64,000 bases of DNA from Zoogloeaceae bacterium. GTDB lineage: Bacteria > Pseudomonadota > Gammaproteobacteria > Burkholderiales > Rhodocyclaceae. Below the pieces are notes generated by a model, which did not search any database, was not told the origin of the DNA, and worked only from the letters and a program-made list of their open reading frames with translations. The stretch is from positions 243,501-307,500 of the forward strand of contig JACKLZ010000004.1 in NCBI GenBank assembly GCA_024235675.1, read 5' to 3'. Shown piece after piece: positions 8,460-17,220 of the stretch; position 1 is the stretch's first letter; every line of letters starts with the position of its first letter. The translations under genes were made by a program, and so were the position numbers.

Positions 8460-8668
8460 CTCGTCTGCGTCGGGCCGGTCTCCGGACTCACGAGGGGCGC
8501 GGCTGCGCCAGCATCGCGCCTTCCCGTGCGTTGGCACAGTGGCATGTTGCGATGTTTGACTCGTTCACCGTTGCGGGGGCAGTGTCGGGATGGTTTCGGC
8601 CAATGGCCTGAAACGCACCGACTTCCCGATTAATCCCAAGACTTTCGCCGAGGGACACCAGATCACAT
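8460..8668 (-). promoter_or_regulatory. Cobalamin riboswitch
   Basis: Read on the minus strand, the region contains the ordered conserved blocks of the adenosylcobalamin riboswitch: GGTGTCCC, then ATTAATCGGGAA, GTCGGTGCG, CACTGCCCCCGCAACGGTGA, GCCACTGTGCC, GGGAAGGCGC, and the B12 box GAGTCCGGAGACCGGCC at about 8473-8489. It lies in the 5' leader of cobB. Between the aptamer and the cobB start I see no hairpin with a T-run, so translational control is more likely than transcription termination. Confidence 0.92.
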
Positions 8669-8724
8669 GCGGCGGATCATGCCATATATGCATGACAGAT
8701 GCGAGGGGCATTGCGGAAGAATCT

Positions 8725-8748
8725 GCGGCCGGGTGCCATGCCGGCCGC
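8725..8748 (-). terminator. Possible terminator hairpin after HDOD gene
   Basis: 8-bp perfect stem (GCGGCCGG / CCGGCCGC) with an 8-nt loop, 9 nt beyond the HDOD stop codon on the minus strand. It is followed by AGATTCTTCC rather than a real T-run, so terminator function is uncertain. Confidence 0.45.
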
Positions 8749-8757
8749 GTGTGAGAT

Positions 8758-9594
8758 TTACATGAAAGTCGCCGCGTCGCGCTTGAGATCGTTGACCGCA
8801 GCGATGTCGTCGGCGACATCGTCGAGGCTCAGGCCGAGCGCTTCCATGGCTTTTGCGGGCAGGCCGCTGCCGATGGCGTCGTCGCTGTCGCCGTGAGCGT
8901 TGTCGAGCGTGATCTGGGCGGCAAGCGTAACGATGCGGGCCGTGTCGGACGCGCCCTCGGCCATGGGGTCGGCATACCAGCGCATGGCGGTGACGATTTC
9001 GTCGGGGAAGCGCCAGTTGGTGGCCAGACGTTCACCGGCCTCGGCGTGGCAGACATGCAGAACCGTGCGTTCGATGGCGTTGCGCTCGCCGACGGTGATG
9101 TCCTTGCAGTCGCGCGCGATGGTGGCGGCGGCCTCGGGGAAGGCGGAGTGGATCAGCAGCACACCCATGCGGTACATGAGGCCCGCCGTATAGGCGAACT
9201 CGGGATTGACCCGGCCTTTGGTGCGGCGAGCGATGCGGCGCGCGACGCCGGCAACCACCAGGGCGTTTTGCCAGAAGGCCTTGAGGTCGAGGTTGGGCAC
9301 GTTCTTGAACGAACTGGCCACGCCCGAGGCGATGACCAGGGTGCGCAGTGCGCTCAGGCCGATCATGGCGATGGCGTCGTCGATGGCGCCGACCTTGCGG
9401 CTGGCGCCGTAAAAACTGGAGTTGGCCATGCGCAGCACGCGCGCGCTGAGGGTGGGGTCGTGACGCAGGTTCTCGACGATGCTGTCGATGTTGGCGTCGT
9501 CCTTGCCGAGGCTATCGATCAGGTCGGTGACGACCTTGGGCAGGCTGGGCAGCTGGGGGATGTTCTGGAACAGATCGTCGAGCGCGGTCGGCAT
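8758..9594 (-). CDS. HDOD domain signalling protein
   Basis: 278-aa single-domain HDOD protein, an HD-related output domain lacking nuclease residues. The core runs from LPSLPKVVTDLIDSL through DPTLSARVLRMANSSFYG, a typical HDOD segment, to the position where HD enzymes have HD..K; here it reads GLMYRMGVLLI, so phosphohydrolase activity is not expected. Such proteins often act in chemotaxis, motility or c-di-GMP networks, but no partner is adjacent. Start at 9594 is preceded by GGAG; upstream in-frame residues lack a ribosome binding site. Confidence 0.85.
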   Translation of the reverse strand: MPTALDDLFQNIPQLPSLPKVVTDLIDSLGKDDANIDSIVENLRHDPTLSARVLRMANSSFYGASRKVGAIDDAIAMIGLSALRTLVIASGVASSFKNVPNLDLKAFWQNALVVAGVARRIARRTKGRVNPEFAYTAGLMYRMGVLLIHSAFPEAAATIARDCKDITVGERNAIERTVLHVCHAEAGERLATNWRFPDEIVTAMRWYADPMAEGASDTARIVTLAAQITLDNAHGDSDDAIGSGLPAKAMEALGLSLDDVADDIAAVNDLKRDAATFM

Positions 9595-9704
9595 GGGTGG
9601 GCTCCATAGGATGGGCGGTGTCCGTTCCGGCGCACACAGCAGTGCGCCGGGGGTCAACAGCCTCTACGGCAGCCTTGTCCTAAGCCTTAAGGATTTTCTG
9701 CGAT

Positions 9705-11078
9705 TCAGAACGGCAGGGCGAGACCCGGCCAGACACCCTCGATGGCGCTGCGGAAGGCCGCCTGAATACGCTCGATGGCGGCTTGCGAATCGGCCTCGAA
9801 GCGCAGCACGACGACCGGCGTGGTGTTGGACGGGCGGGCCAGCCCGAAGCCGTCGGGATACTCGACGCGCACGCCGTCGATGGTGATGACCTCGTCGGCG
9901 CCGTCGAAACGGGCGCTTTCCTTGAGGCGACGTACCAGTTCGAAGGGTTCGCCCTCAGCCATTTTCAGGTTCAGCTCGGGGGTGCTGAGCGCGTCGGGGA
10001 GCTCGGTGAGTGCGGCGTTGGCGTCGGCGCGGGCGGAGAGGATTTCGAGCAGGCGGGCGCCGGTGTACAGGCCGTCGTCGAAGCCGTACCAACGCTCCTT
10101 GAAGAACACATGGCCGCTCATCTCGCCGGCCAGCGGGGCGCCGGTTTCCTTGAGCTTGGCCTTGACCAGCGCGTGGCCGGTGTTCCACATCAGCGGCTCG
10201 CCGCCGTGCTGGCGAATCCAGCCGGCCAGATTGCGGGTGCATTTGACGTCGTAAATGATCTGCCCGCCGGGCACGCGGGAGAGCACGTCGGCGGCGAAGA
10301 GCATGAGCTGGCGGTCGGGGTAGATGATCTGCCCGTCCTTGGTGACCACGCCGAGGCGGTCGCCGTCGCCGTCAAAGGCCAGGCCGAGTTCGGCGTCGGT
10401 CTCGCGCAGGGCACGGATGACGTCTTGCAGGTTTTCGGGCTTGGACGGGTCGGGGTGGTGATTGGGGAAGTTGCCGTCGACCTCGCAGAACAGTTCGGTG
10501 ACCTCGCAGCCGAGGCGGCGAAACAGCTGCGGTGCGACGGCGCCGGCCACGCCGTTGCCGCAGTCGATGACGATCTTCATCGGGCGGGCGAGTTTGATGT
10601 CGCCGACGACACGGTCGAGGTAGGCGTCGATCACCTCGGCCTGGCGAACCGTGCCGGTGCCGTGCGTGAGGTCGCCGGTTTCGATGCGCTTGCGCAGATC
10701 CTGGATCAGCTCGCCGAACAGCGTCTGACCGCCGAGGACCATCTTGAAGCCGTTGTAGTCGGGTGGGTTGTGGCTGCCGGTGACGCTGACGCAGCCGTCG
10801 GCATTGAGGTGGTAGGCGGCGAAGTAGGTCAGCGGGGTGGGCACGCAGCCGATGTCGATGACGTTCACGCCGGCGGCGCAGATGCCCTCGGCCAGTGCGC
10901 TGGCCAGTGCGGGGCCGGAGAGGCGGCCGTCACGACCGACGGCGATGCTCTTGAGATTGCGGGCGCGGGCTTCGGAGCCCAGCGCGTGGCCGATGGCGCG
11001 GGCCACGTCCGGGGTCAGCGATTTGTCGATGATGCCGCGGATGTCGTAGGCCTTGAAGATTTCGGGAGCAAGTTGCAT
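9705..11078 (-). CDS. Phosphomannomutase/phosphoglucomutase
   Basis: 457-aa alpha-D-phosphohexomutase (AlgC/ManB type), interconverting 1- and 6-phosphates of mannose or glucose for nucleotide-sugar synthesis. All four signature loops are present: the phosphoserine loop TGSHNPPDYNG with Ser102, the metal loop DGDGDR (Asp236, Asp238, Asp240), the sugar-specificity loop GEMSGH, and the phosphate-binding RPSNTTP near the C-terminus. The GEMSGH loop fits dual mannose/glucose specificity. The gene is monocistronic or a weak pair with downstream genes; no strong Shine-Dalgarno is seen before the ATG. Confidence 0.93.
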   Translation of the reverse strand: MQLAPEIFKAYDIRGIIDKSLTPDVARAIGHALGSEARARNLKSIAVGRDGRLSGPALASALAEGICAAGVNVIDIGCVPTPLTYFAAYHLNADGCVSVTGSHNPPDYNGFKMVLGGQTLFGELIQDLRKRIETGDLTHGTGTVRQAEVIDAYLDRVVGDIKLARPMKIVIDCGNGVAGAVAPQLFRRLGCEVTELFCEVDGNFPNHHPDPSKPENLQDVIRALRETDAELGLAFDGDGDRLGVVTKDGQIIYPDRQLMLFAADVLSRVPGGQIIYDVKCTRNLAGWIRQHGGEPLMWNTGHALVKAKLKETGAPLAGEMSGHVFFKERWYGFDDGLYTGARLLEILSARADANAALTELPDALSTPELNLKMAEGEPFELVRRLKESARFDGADEVITIDGVRVEYPDGFGLARPSNTTPVVVLRFEADSQAAIERIQAAFRSAIEGVWPGLALPF

Positions 11079-11159
11079 GAGATGTCCGGCAATGCTGAAT
11101 GAATGGAAAGGGATGGCGCGATTATCCCGGATTTGCGCTGCGCTCGTGTGACGAATGGA

Positions 11160-12131
11160 TCACGCCAAGCGGCGGGCAACGCGCTCGAAGCCGCTGATCA
11201 GGCGTTCAGGGAGCCAGCCGTGCGAGCCGGGAAAGCGGCCGCTCAAGAAGCCGACATGGCCGCCGCCCTCAGGCAGCTCTTGCTTGACGGCGCGGGCGCA
11301 GTCGCCTGGCAGCGGCAAGGCGGCCGGCGGCACGAAGGGGTCGTTGCGGGCGTTGATGAGCAGCGTGGGTGTGGTGATGTGCTTGAGCCACGGCCGGCTG
11401 GAGGCGCGTGACCAGTAGTCGAGTACGCCGTCGAAACCATGCACCGGGGCGGTAAAGGCGTCGTCGAATTCATACAGGGTGCGCGCCTTGCGGATGCGCT
11501 CGACGTCGAGCGCGGCCTTGTGGACGGTGATCTTGTCGAGCGCCTTGGCTTTGAGCGTGCGCAGAAAACGCTGGGTATAGAGGCGGTTGAAGCCTTGGCC
11601 GAGCGCCATGCCCGAGACGGTCAGATCCAGCGGCGGGCAGATGGCGGCGGCGCCGGCGATGTGCGTGCCCGCGGCGTCGCCTTGCTCGCCCAGCCATTTG
11701 AGCAGTGCATTGCCGCCCAGCGAGACGCCGACGGCAAAGACCGGCCCTTGGTGATAGCGATTCGCGATGCGGGCGAGGATCCAGCCGATCTCGGCGCTAT
11801 CGCCAGAATGGTAGGCGCGCAGCAGGCGGTTGGGGCGGCCGGAGCAGCCGCGAAAATGCGGCACCACGCCGTTCCAGCCGTGGGCGGCGAGCGCCTGCAT
11901 GAGGGCGCGCGCGTAGTGTGACTGACTGCAGCCTTCCAGCCCGTGGAAGAGTACGACCAGCGGGGCGCGTTCTTGCAGCGGCAGCCAGTCGGCGTGGATG
12001 AAATCGCCGTCCGGGGTTTCCCAGCGCACGCGGGTGTAATTGGGGGCGCGTGGCATGCGCGCCAGCGGCCAGATGGTTTGCAGATGGCCGCCGGGGAGCC
12101 AGGCGGGGGCGTGGTAAGTGCCGGGATTCAT
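11160..12131 (-). CDS. YheT-family alpha/beta hydrolase
   Basis: 323-aa alpha/beta-hydrolase of the YheT/ABHD1-3 group. The opening (HAPAWLPGGHLQTIWP) is diagnostic for the group, FHGLEG (about residues 62-67) forms the oxyanion region, GVSLGGN carries Ser137 as nucleophile, NARNDPFVP carries the acid, and GGGHVGF the catalytic histidine. Family members are esterases of unknown physiological substrate. It is followed 35 nt later by the end of the SnoaL-like gene on the same strand, so the two may be co-transcribed. Confidence 0.9.
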   Translation of the reverse strand: MNPGTYHAPAWLPGGHLQTIWPLARMPRAPNYTRVRWETPDGDFIHADWLPLQERAPLVVLFHGLEGCSQSHYARALMQALAAHGWNGVVPHFRGCSGRPNRLLRAYHSGDSAEIGWILARIANRYHQGPVFAVGVSLGGNALLKWLGEQGDAAGTHIAGAAAICPPLDLTVSGMALGQGFNRLYTQRFLRTLKAKALDKITVHKAALDVERIRKARTLYEFDDAFTAPVHGFDGVLDYWSRASSRPWLKHITTPTLLINARNDPFVPPAALPLPGDCARAVKQELPEGGGHVGFLSGRFPGSHGWLPERLISGFERVARRLA

Positions 12132-12166
12132 GCGAGGCGGTCGGTCACCTTGCCAGGGCGAAAGGC

Positions 12167-12595
12167 TTAATGCACCAGCATCGGCGCATCGGGGTCGCCG
12201 GCATGCAGGTCGGGTGTGGGTGAGGCGTGGTGCGCCAGCAGGCGCCAGCCTTTGGCGCCACGGATGAAGACATTGGTGGCCACGATCGGCGGGTGCAGCT
12301 CGTCATCGCCGTCGATGTGCACATGTTGGAGCACGTTGTGCATGGCCATGACCGTGCCGGACGAGATCACCTGCTGGGTGACTTCGATCTTCAGGCGCGG
12401 GCCGTCTGAAAACAGTTGCTGCCAGGTATTGCGCACGGCGGCCAACCCGACGACGCGGGGGGCGCCGGGGTGCACACAGACAACTTCTTCGACATCGCAC
12501 CAGACAGCCATCATGGCGTCCAGATCGGCGCGAGCGAGCGCAGCATAGAAAGCGACCTCGACCTCTTGGGGTGAGGTGAACGCGGTGTCGGACAC
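12167..12595 (-). CDS. SnoaL/NTF2-like protein
   Basis: 142-aa single-domain NTF2-like (SnoaL/ketosteroid-isomerase fold) protein. Features include EVEVAFYAALARADLDAMM at the N-terminus and FIRGAKGWRLLAHHASP near the end, which are typical of the DUF4440/SnoaL-3 group. I choose the GTG at 12595 because AAGGA lies 8 nt upstream; a TTG eight codons earlier is less likely. The substrate or partner is unknown. It precedes the YheT hydrolase on the same strand. Confidence 0.8.
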   Translation of the reverse strand: MSDTAFTSPQEVEVAFYAALARADLDAMMAVWCDVEEVVCVHPGAPRVVGLAAVRNTWQQLFSDGPRLKIEVTQQVISSGTVMAMHNVLQHVHIDGDDELHPPIVATNVFIRGAKGWRLLAHHASPTPDLHAGDPDAPMLVH

Positions 12596-12616
12596 GTGGG
12601 GATTCCTTCGGGCGTT

Positions 12617-12656
12617 CAAAAATGCCGGTCGGGCGGCTGTGTGCGGCCCGACTGGC
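12617..12656 (-). terminator. Rho-independent terminator after the ilvE/zinc-ribbon pair
   Basis: On the minus strand: 11-bp stem (one G-U pair) formed by 12656-12646 and 12634-12624 around an 11-nt loop, followed by ATTTTTG. It lies just after the zinc-ribbon gene and separates it from the SnoaL-like gene. Confidence 0.8.
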
Positions 12657-12662
12657 CGTCGG

Positions 12663-12863
12663 TCAGTGGTGACCTTTGGGGCGTTCGCCGGTAAAGACGT
12701 AGGTGGCGCTGCAGTAGGGGCAGCACACTTCGCCTTCGGTCAGCACGTCAAGGAACACGCGTGGATGGCGGGCCCACAGCGGCGCGCCCGGTTGCGGGCA
12801 GTGCAGCGGCAGGTCCTTGGCGGTCACGTCGATGCGGCGGAAGGCGTCCTGATTGTCAGCCAT
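12663..12863 (-). CDS. Zinc-ribbon protein (zf-CHCC family)
   Basis: 66-aa protein of the zf-CHCC family related to the complex I subunit NDUFS6. The probable ligands are the His/Cys of LPLHCPQ, HPRVFLDV, and CCPYCSATY near the C-terminus, with further histidines at the end (KGHH). The start at 12863 follows AAGAGA; longer reading to 12914 overlaps the ilvE stop region. In betaproteobacteria this gene commonly sits downstream of ilvE, as here (52 nt gap), but its function is not established. Confidence 0.85.
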   Translation of the reverse strand: MADNQDAFRRIDVTAKDLPLHCPQPGAPLWARHPRVFLDVLTEGEVCCPYCSATYVFTGERPKGHH

Positions 12864-12914
12864 GTCGGGTCTCTTGTGAAATTGAACGGTGCTTGGACGT
12901 AGCTCAGACGTCAC

Positions 12915-13835
12915 TCAGACGTAAGTGAGCCAGTCGTCATACTCGGGCGCGCGGCCATTGACGATCTCGAAGAAGCGGGCCTGCACCTTTTCGGTGATCG
13001 GGCCGCGCTTGCCGGCGCCGATGACGCGGTTGTCGAGTTCGCGGATCGGGGTGACTTCGGCCGCGGTGCCGGTGAAGAAGGCTTCGTCGGCGATGTAGAT
13101 GTCGTCACGGGTCATGCGGCGGGACTGCACTTCGAGGCCGAACTCGCGGGCCACGCGGATGACGGAGTCACGCGTGATGCCGGTCAGTGCCGAGGCGATT
13201 TCCGGCTCATAAATCTTGCCGTCCTTGATGACGAAGAGGTTCTCGCCGGCGCCTTCGGCCACAAAGCCTTGCACGTCGAGCAGCAGCGCTTCGTCGTAGC
13301 CGTCCTGCGTGGCTTCGAGGTTGGCCAGGATGGAGTTGGCATAGGTGCTGGAGACCTTGGCGCGCGGCATGGTGACGTTCACATGGTGACGCTGGTAAGA
13401 CGAGGTCTTGACCCGGATGCCTTTCTCCAGGCCTTCTTCGCCCAGATAGGCGCCCCACGGCCAGGCGGCGACGGCCACGTGCACCGTGGCGCCGCGGGTG
13501 GAGATGCCCATTTTTTCCGAGCCGTAGAAGGCGATCGGACGCATGTAGCAGGATTCGAGCTTGTTGGCTTTGACCACATCAATCTGTGCCTGCATCAGCT
13601 CTTCGAGCGAGTAGGGCAGGTTCATGTGGTAGATCTTGCCGGAGTTGATCAGGCGCTGAGTGTGCTCGCGCAGGCGGAAGATCGCCGGGCCGCGGGCGGT
13701 GGCGTAGGCGCGCACGCCTTCGAAGACGGCCAGGCCGTAGTGCAGCGAGTGGGACAGCACGTGGGTGGTGGCATCACGCCACGGCACCATTTTGCCGTCA
13801 TACCAGATAGAACCGTCGCGATCGGCCATGGACAT
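12915..13835 (-). CDS. ilvE: Branched-chain amino acid aminotransferase
   Basis: 306-aa fold-type IV PLP aminotransferase for the last step of Leu/Ile/Val synthesis. Visible motifs are DGSIWYDGKMVPW at the start, LHYGLAVFEGVRAY (substrate loop), RAKVSSTYANSILAN with the PLP lysine, GENLFVIKDGKIY, and GITRDSVI. The start at 13835 has GGAGA 8 nt upstream; a second ATG two codons later is possible. It forms a short operon with the zinc-ribbon gene and terminator. It is divergent from nudJ. Confidence 0.95.
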   Translation of the reverse strand: MSMADRDGSIWYDGKMVPWRDATTHVLSHSLHYGLAVFEGVRAYATARGPAIFRLREHTQRLINSGKIYHMNLPYSLEELMQAQIDVVKANKLESCYMRPIAFYGSEKMGISTRGATVHVAVAAWPWGAYLGEEGLEKGIRVKTSSYQRHHVNVTMPRAKVSSTYANSILANLEATQDGYDEALLLDVQGFVAEGAGENLFVIKDGKIYEPEIASALTGITRDSVIRVAREFGLEVQSRRMTRDDIYIADEAFFTGTAAEVTPIRELDNRVIGAGKRGPITEKVQARFFEIVNGRAPEYDDWLTYV

Positions 13836-13966
13836 GTTGAAGTCTCCAGCGAAATGTTGTGTTGAGCGGCGCCCTCGGATGGGGCACACGAATCGCGCAA
13901 TTCTATCGCAACTTGTGGCTGGCTGTGGCCGCGCTAAAATGCGCTTCTTTGATGATGGGGCTGTGC

Positions 13967-14425
13967 ATGGAGCGGGTCTGGAAACCGAATGTGACGGTGG
14001 CTGCGGTTGTCGAGCGCGATGGCCGCTTCTTGCTGGTCGAAGAGGAAACCTCGGACGGGCTGCGTTTCAACCAGCCGGCGGGGCATCTGGAGGCGGGCGA
14101 GTCGCTGGTCGAGGCCGCCGCGCGTGAGGCGCTGGAAGAGACGGCGCATCCGTTTGCGCCCGAGTACCTGGTCGGCATCTACCAGTGGCCGCGGCCCGAT
14201 GGCGAGGTGACCTATCTGCGCTTTGCCTTTGGCGGCACGGTGGGCGAGGCGATTGCCGGGCGGCAGCTCGACGCCGGCATCGTCCGTGCCGTGTGGATGA
14301 CGCGCGACGAGATGGTGGCGACCGCCGGGCGGCATCGCAGCCCCTTGCTGTTGCGCTGCGTGGATGATTATCTGGCCGGCCAGCGAGCGTCGCTGGATTT
14401 ATTGCGGCACTATCCGGAATCATGA
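13967..14425 (+). CDS. nudJ: NudJ-type Nudix phosphatase
   Basis: 152-aa Nudix hydrolase resembling NudJ, which hydrolyses thiamine (pyro)phosphates and nucleoside phosphates in E. coli. The Nudix box GHLEAGE...REALEETAHPF (about residues 43-66) keeps the metal-binding REXXEE residues, but the usual glycine after EET is alanine. Position immediately before mnmA matches the E. coli nudJ-mnmA order. The ATG at 13967 is chosen from the start of homology; the ribosome binding site is weak. It overlaps the next gene by 4 nt (ATGA). Confidence 0.85.
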   Translation: MERVWKPNVTVAAVVERDGRFLLVEEETSDGLRFNQPAGHLEAGESLVEAAAREALEETAHPFAPEYLVGIYQWPRPDGEVTYLRFAFGGTVGEAIAGRQLDAGIVRAVWMTRDEMVATAGRHRSPLLLRCVDDYLAGQRASLDLLRHYPES

Positions 14426-15096
14426 CGCGCTGGCTTGCTCCTGCTTTGACGACCCTGGCCCTGTGGGCGAGCGCGCCATCGTACGCCTCGGTGGAAGTCT
14501 CGATTTGCTACAACTATGGCTGTGTCACCGAGACGGCGGTGCGTTATTCGGATGCGGCGCTGGTGTCGTGGCAGCGTCAGCTCGGCGCCGCGAACAGCGC
14601 GGCCGAAGAGCGCAGCATTCTGGCCGAGGTGATTGCTGGGATGTACCGCGAAGCGGGCAAGCAGTCGCCCATCTTTGCGGACCGCGGCGGCAACTATGCT
14701 GATGATGGCGTCTACGGCCGAATGGATTGTATCGATCACGCCAATTCAACGACGCGTTTGCTCGATGTTCTCGAAAAACGTGGTGCCTTGCGCTTTCACA
14801 AGCTGATGCCGCAGGTGCGGCGGACGACGGTAGTGTTGTTCCAGCATTTTGGCGCGGTGCTTGAAGAAATTACGCCCGCGGCGGCGCCGGCGGGGATCCC
14901 CGATCATGTGCCGACGCTGTTGGCCTTGTGCGATTGTGCCGAGGTGTTGAACGATGTGCCCGCACCGCCCCTGGCGGCGACGGGCTCCCCAGGCGCTCAA
15001 TTTGCGGTAGATACCTGGTTTTACGACCATGGCACGCCCGCGGTGATCTTGCCGCTGGCGGAGTGGCTCGATGGAGAAGGACCGAATGTCCAGTAA
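14422..15096 (+). CDS. Secreted protein of unknown function
   Basis: 224-aa protein with an N-terminal signal peptide (hydrophobic residues 5-19, likely cleavage after SYA). The mature part contains CYNYGC near its start, a GRMDCIDHANSTTRLL segment in the middle, and WFYDHGTPAVILPLAEWL at the end. The Cys-His-Asn arrangement could belong to a cysteine-hydrolase-like site, but I do not recognise a characterised family. It is coupled by ATGA to nudJ upstream and overlaps the mnmA start by 11 nt downstream, so it is an operon member. Confidence 0.75.
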   Translation: MTRWLAPALTTLALWASAPSYASVEVSICYNYGCVTETAVRYSDAALVSWQRQLGAANSAAEERSILAEVIAGMYREAGKQSPIFADRGGNYADDGVYGRMDCIDHANSTTRLLDVLEKRGALRFHKLMPQVRRTTVVLFQHFGAVLEEITPAAAPAGIPDHVPTLLALCDCAEVLNDVPAPPLAATGSPGAQFAVDTWFYDHGTPAVILPLAEWLDGEGPNVQ

Positions 15097-16210
15097 GCAA
15101 GACCCGAACGGGATGAAAGTGGTGGTCGGCATGTCCGGCGGGGTGGATTCGTCGGTGGCCGCGCTGCTGCTCAAACAGCAGGGCTACGACGTGGTCGGCC
15201 TGTTCATGAAGAACTGGGAAGACGATGACGACGACGAATACTGCTCGACCCGGCAGGATCTGGTCGACGTGGCCTCGGTGTGCGACGTGATCGGTATCGA
15301 CCTGGAAGTGGTGAACTTCTCGGCCGAGTACAAGGACCGCGTGTTCGCCGATTTTCTCAAGGAATACCAGGCGGGGCGCACGCCGAACCCCGACATCCTG
15401 TGCAACTCCGAGATCAAGTTCCGCTGTTTTCTCGATCACGCCATGCAGTTGGGCGCCGACAAAATTGCGACGGGGCACTATGCTCGCGTGCGCGAATGGC
15501 ACAGCGACGGGCGCAGCGAGTTTCAGCTGCTCAAGGCCGAGGACGGCACCAAGGATCAGAGCTACTTTTTGTACCGTCTCAATCAGCAGCAGCTGTCGCG
15601 CACGCTCTTCCCGCTGGGCGACATCTACAAGCGCGAGGTGCGTCGCATGGCCGAGGCCGCCGGACTGCATGTGCACGCCAAGAAAGACTCGACCGGCATC
15701 TGCTTCATTGGCGAACGCCCGTTCCGCGAGTTTCTCAGCCGCTATCTGCCGACCCAGCCGGGCGAGATCCGGTCGCTGGATGACGACCGCGTGCTCGGCG
15801 AGCATCAGGGGCTGATGTATCACACCATCGGCCAGCGCAAGGGTCTGATGATTGGCGGCATCAAGGGCATGGAAGACGCCGGCGGCGAGCACGACGCCTG
15901 GTATGCCGCCAAAAAGGACATGGCGGCCAATGTGCTGTACGCGGTGCAGGGGCACGAGCACCCGGCCTTGCTGCGCGATCGCCTGGTGGCCACCGAGCTG
16001 AACTGGATCGCCGGGCGCGATCCGCACACCCACTGGGTGTATACCGCCAAGCCGCGCTACCGCACACCCGACCAGCCCTGTGAGATCGATCGCATCGGCA
16101 ATGACGAAGTCGAAATCGCCTTTGCCGAACCCCAATGGGCGCTCACGCCCGGGCAGAGCGTGGTCGTGTACGAGTCCAAGGTGTGTCTGGGCGGCGGCGT
16201 GATCGTCTGA
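15086..16210 (+). CDS. mnmA: tRNA 2-thiouridylase MnmA
   Basis: 374-aa tRNA-specific 2-thiouridylase, which installs the 2-thio group at U34 of Lys, Glu and Gln tRNAs using sulfur relayed by Tus proteins. It shows the PP-loop GMSGGVDSS (residues 15-23), catalytic Cys106 (DILCNSEIKF) and Cys206 (STGICFIGERPF), and an intact C-terminal domain. The ATG at 15086 is preceded by GGAGAAGG; the ATG at 15071 would lack a ribosome binding site. It is the third gene of the nudJ operon. A TusA-family protein is encoded about 10 kb away. Confidence 0.96.
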   Translation: MSSKQDPNGMKVVVGMSGGVDSSVAALLLKQQGYDVVGLFMKNWEDDDDDEYCSTRQDLVDVASVCDVIGIDLEVVNFSAEYKDRVFADFLKEYQAGRTPNPDILCNSEIKFRCFLDHAMQLGADKIATGHYARVREWHSDGRSEFQLLKAEDGTKDQSYFLYRLNQQQLSRTLFPLGDIYKREVRRMAEAAGLHVHAKKDSTGICFIGERPFREFLSRYLPTQPGEIRSLDDDRVLGEHQGLMYHTIGQRKGLMIGGIKGMEDAGGEHDAWYAAKKDMAANVLYAVQGHEHPALLRDRLVATELNWIAGRDPHTHWVYTAKPRYRTPDQPCEIDRIGNDEVEIAFAEPQWALTPGQSVVVYESKVCLGGGVIV

Positions 16211-16228
16211 AAGACGGCGACTCGAATC

Positions 16229-16261
16229 GCGCGCCGGTGGCTATTGAGGCGACCGGCGCGC
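16229..16261. terminator. Hairpin between convergent genes
   Basis: Perfect 10-bp inverted repeat GCGCGCCGGT / ACCGGCGCGC with a 13-nt loop, located between the convergent mnmA and the following minus-strand gene. There is no clear T-run on either side, so it is a probable bidirectional terminator rather than a certain one. Confidence 0.55.
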
Positions 16262-16290
16262 CTTGAACAGACTGTCGTGATTCGGCAGGC

Positions 16291-17220
16291 TCAGGCTACC
16301 CGAGCCGGCGGACAGGCCGGTTCTGCCCAGCGGTCGGCAAAGGCGTTGCATTTTTCGACGAACTCGCGCGTGCTCTTTGGCATCGGGACGCGCGCACGCG
16401 TGATGTAGATCAGCAGGTCAGTCCCGGCACGCATCAGTTCGAGGCCGGTGTCGGCGTTGCGGACCTGGCTGCGAACCGGTCGTGCCGGCAGTCTGGGCGC
16501 GAAACGGTTCATTTGCTCGCCCGCGACCACGAAGGCGGGCCAGATGTCGAAAATGGCCGGGTCGGTGCGCAAGGTTTCGCACTTTTCCCGGGCCGCCTCG
16601 GTATAGGCGTGAACCAAGGGTTCAACGCCGGCGAAGATGCCGTTGCTGGTAAACGCATGGATCATCGCCGCCGCGATCTTGTCGATATCGCGCATGGCCT
16701 GCGCGATCTTGATGTAGCGGCTCTCGTAGAAGTCTTCGACCGGGATGGAGAAGGCCCGGAAGGGCTCACCCCACAACTCGTCGATGCCTTCTTCGCCACT
16801 GATGTGATTGACGAAACGACCGAGTTCGAGCGCTTTTTGCAGACAGGCGCCGCACTGGCGCATGAGCGGGTTGTCCTGGCCGATTTCGACGCCCAGCGCC
16901 TGCAACTCGACCAGCTTGGTGAAGATGTCGGCGGCGCGATTGAACAGCGCGCCGGCCAGCATGCCGCCCTTGACGCGGCGCATGGCCTCATCGGTTTCCG
17001 CTTCATAGGCGGCGCGTGCCGCCTCCAGCCGGAAACCGGGGATATTGATACCGTGTTCGACGTGGTTGAACAGCCGTCGGGTCAGCGCACCAATGAGTTT
17101 CTTTTTGGTGGCCAGCGTGTCTTCCGGCGGATCATAGACCTTGATCCAGTAGCCGCCGTAATACACCCGCAATCGGTTGTTAATGACCCGTCGCGTACCC
17201 TCTGCGGGGTTCTCGTCCAT
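16291..17220 (-). CDS. Conserved hypothetical protein, 309 aa
   Basis: 309-aa soluble, largely alpha-helical protein; I do not recognise a characterised family. It begins MDENPAEGTRRVINNRLRV and has a basic region at about 20-60 (IKVYDPP, KKKLIGALTRRLFNH). Two cysteines are close together (RQCGACLQKALEL), and there is a long helical middle and a conserved-looking end (RARVPMPKSTREFVEKCNAFADRW). The ATG at 17220 is chosen because upstream residues read as intergenic sequence. It has its own upstream region and no operon partner. Confidence 0.6.
   Translation of the reverse strand: MDENPAEGTRRVINNRLRVYYGGYWIKVYDPPEDTLATKKKLIGALTRRLFNHVEHGINIPGFRLEAARAAYEAETDEAMRRVKGGMLAGALFNRAADIFTKLVELQALGVEIGQDNPLMRQCGACLQKALELGRFVNHISGEEGIDELWGEPFRAFSIPVEDFYESRYIKIAQAMRDIDKIAAAMIHAFTSNGIFAGVEPLVHAYTEAAREKCETLRTDPAIFDIWPAFVVAGEQMNRFAPRLPARPVRSQVRNADTGLELMRAGTDLLIYITRARVPMPKSTREFVEKCNAFADRWAEPACPPARVA

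Noticed and set aside
9783..11102. Long plus-strand reading frame opposite phosphomannomutase (439 codons)
   Set aside because: Antisense shadow of a high-GC gene; low-complexity Gly/Ala/Val/Asp translation with no family features, while the minus strand has all mutase motifs.
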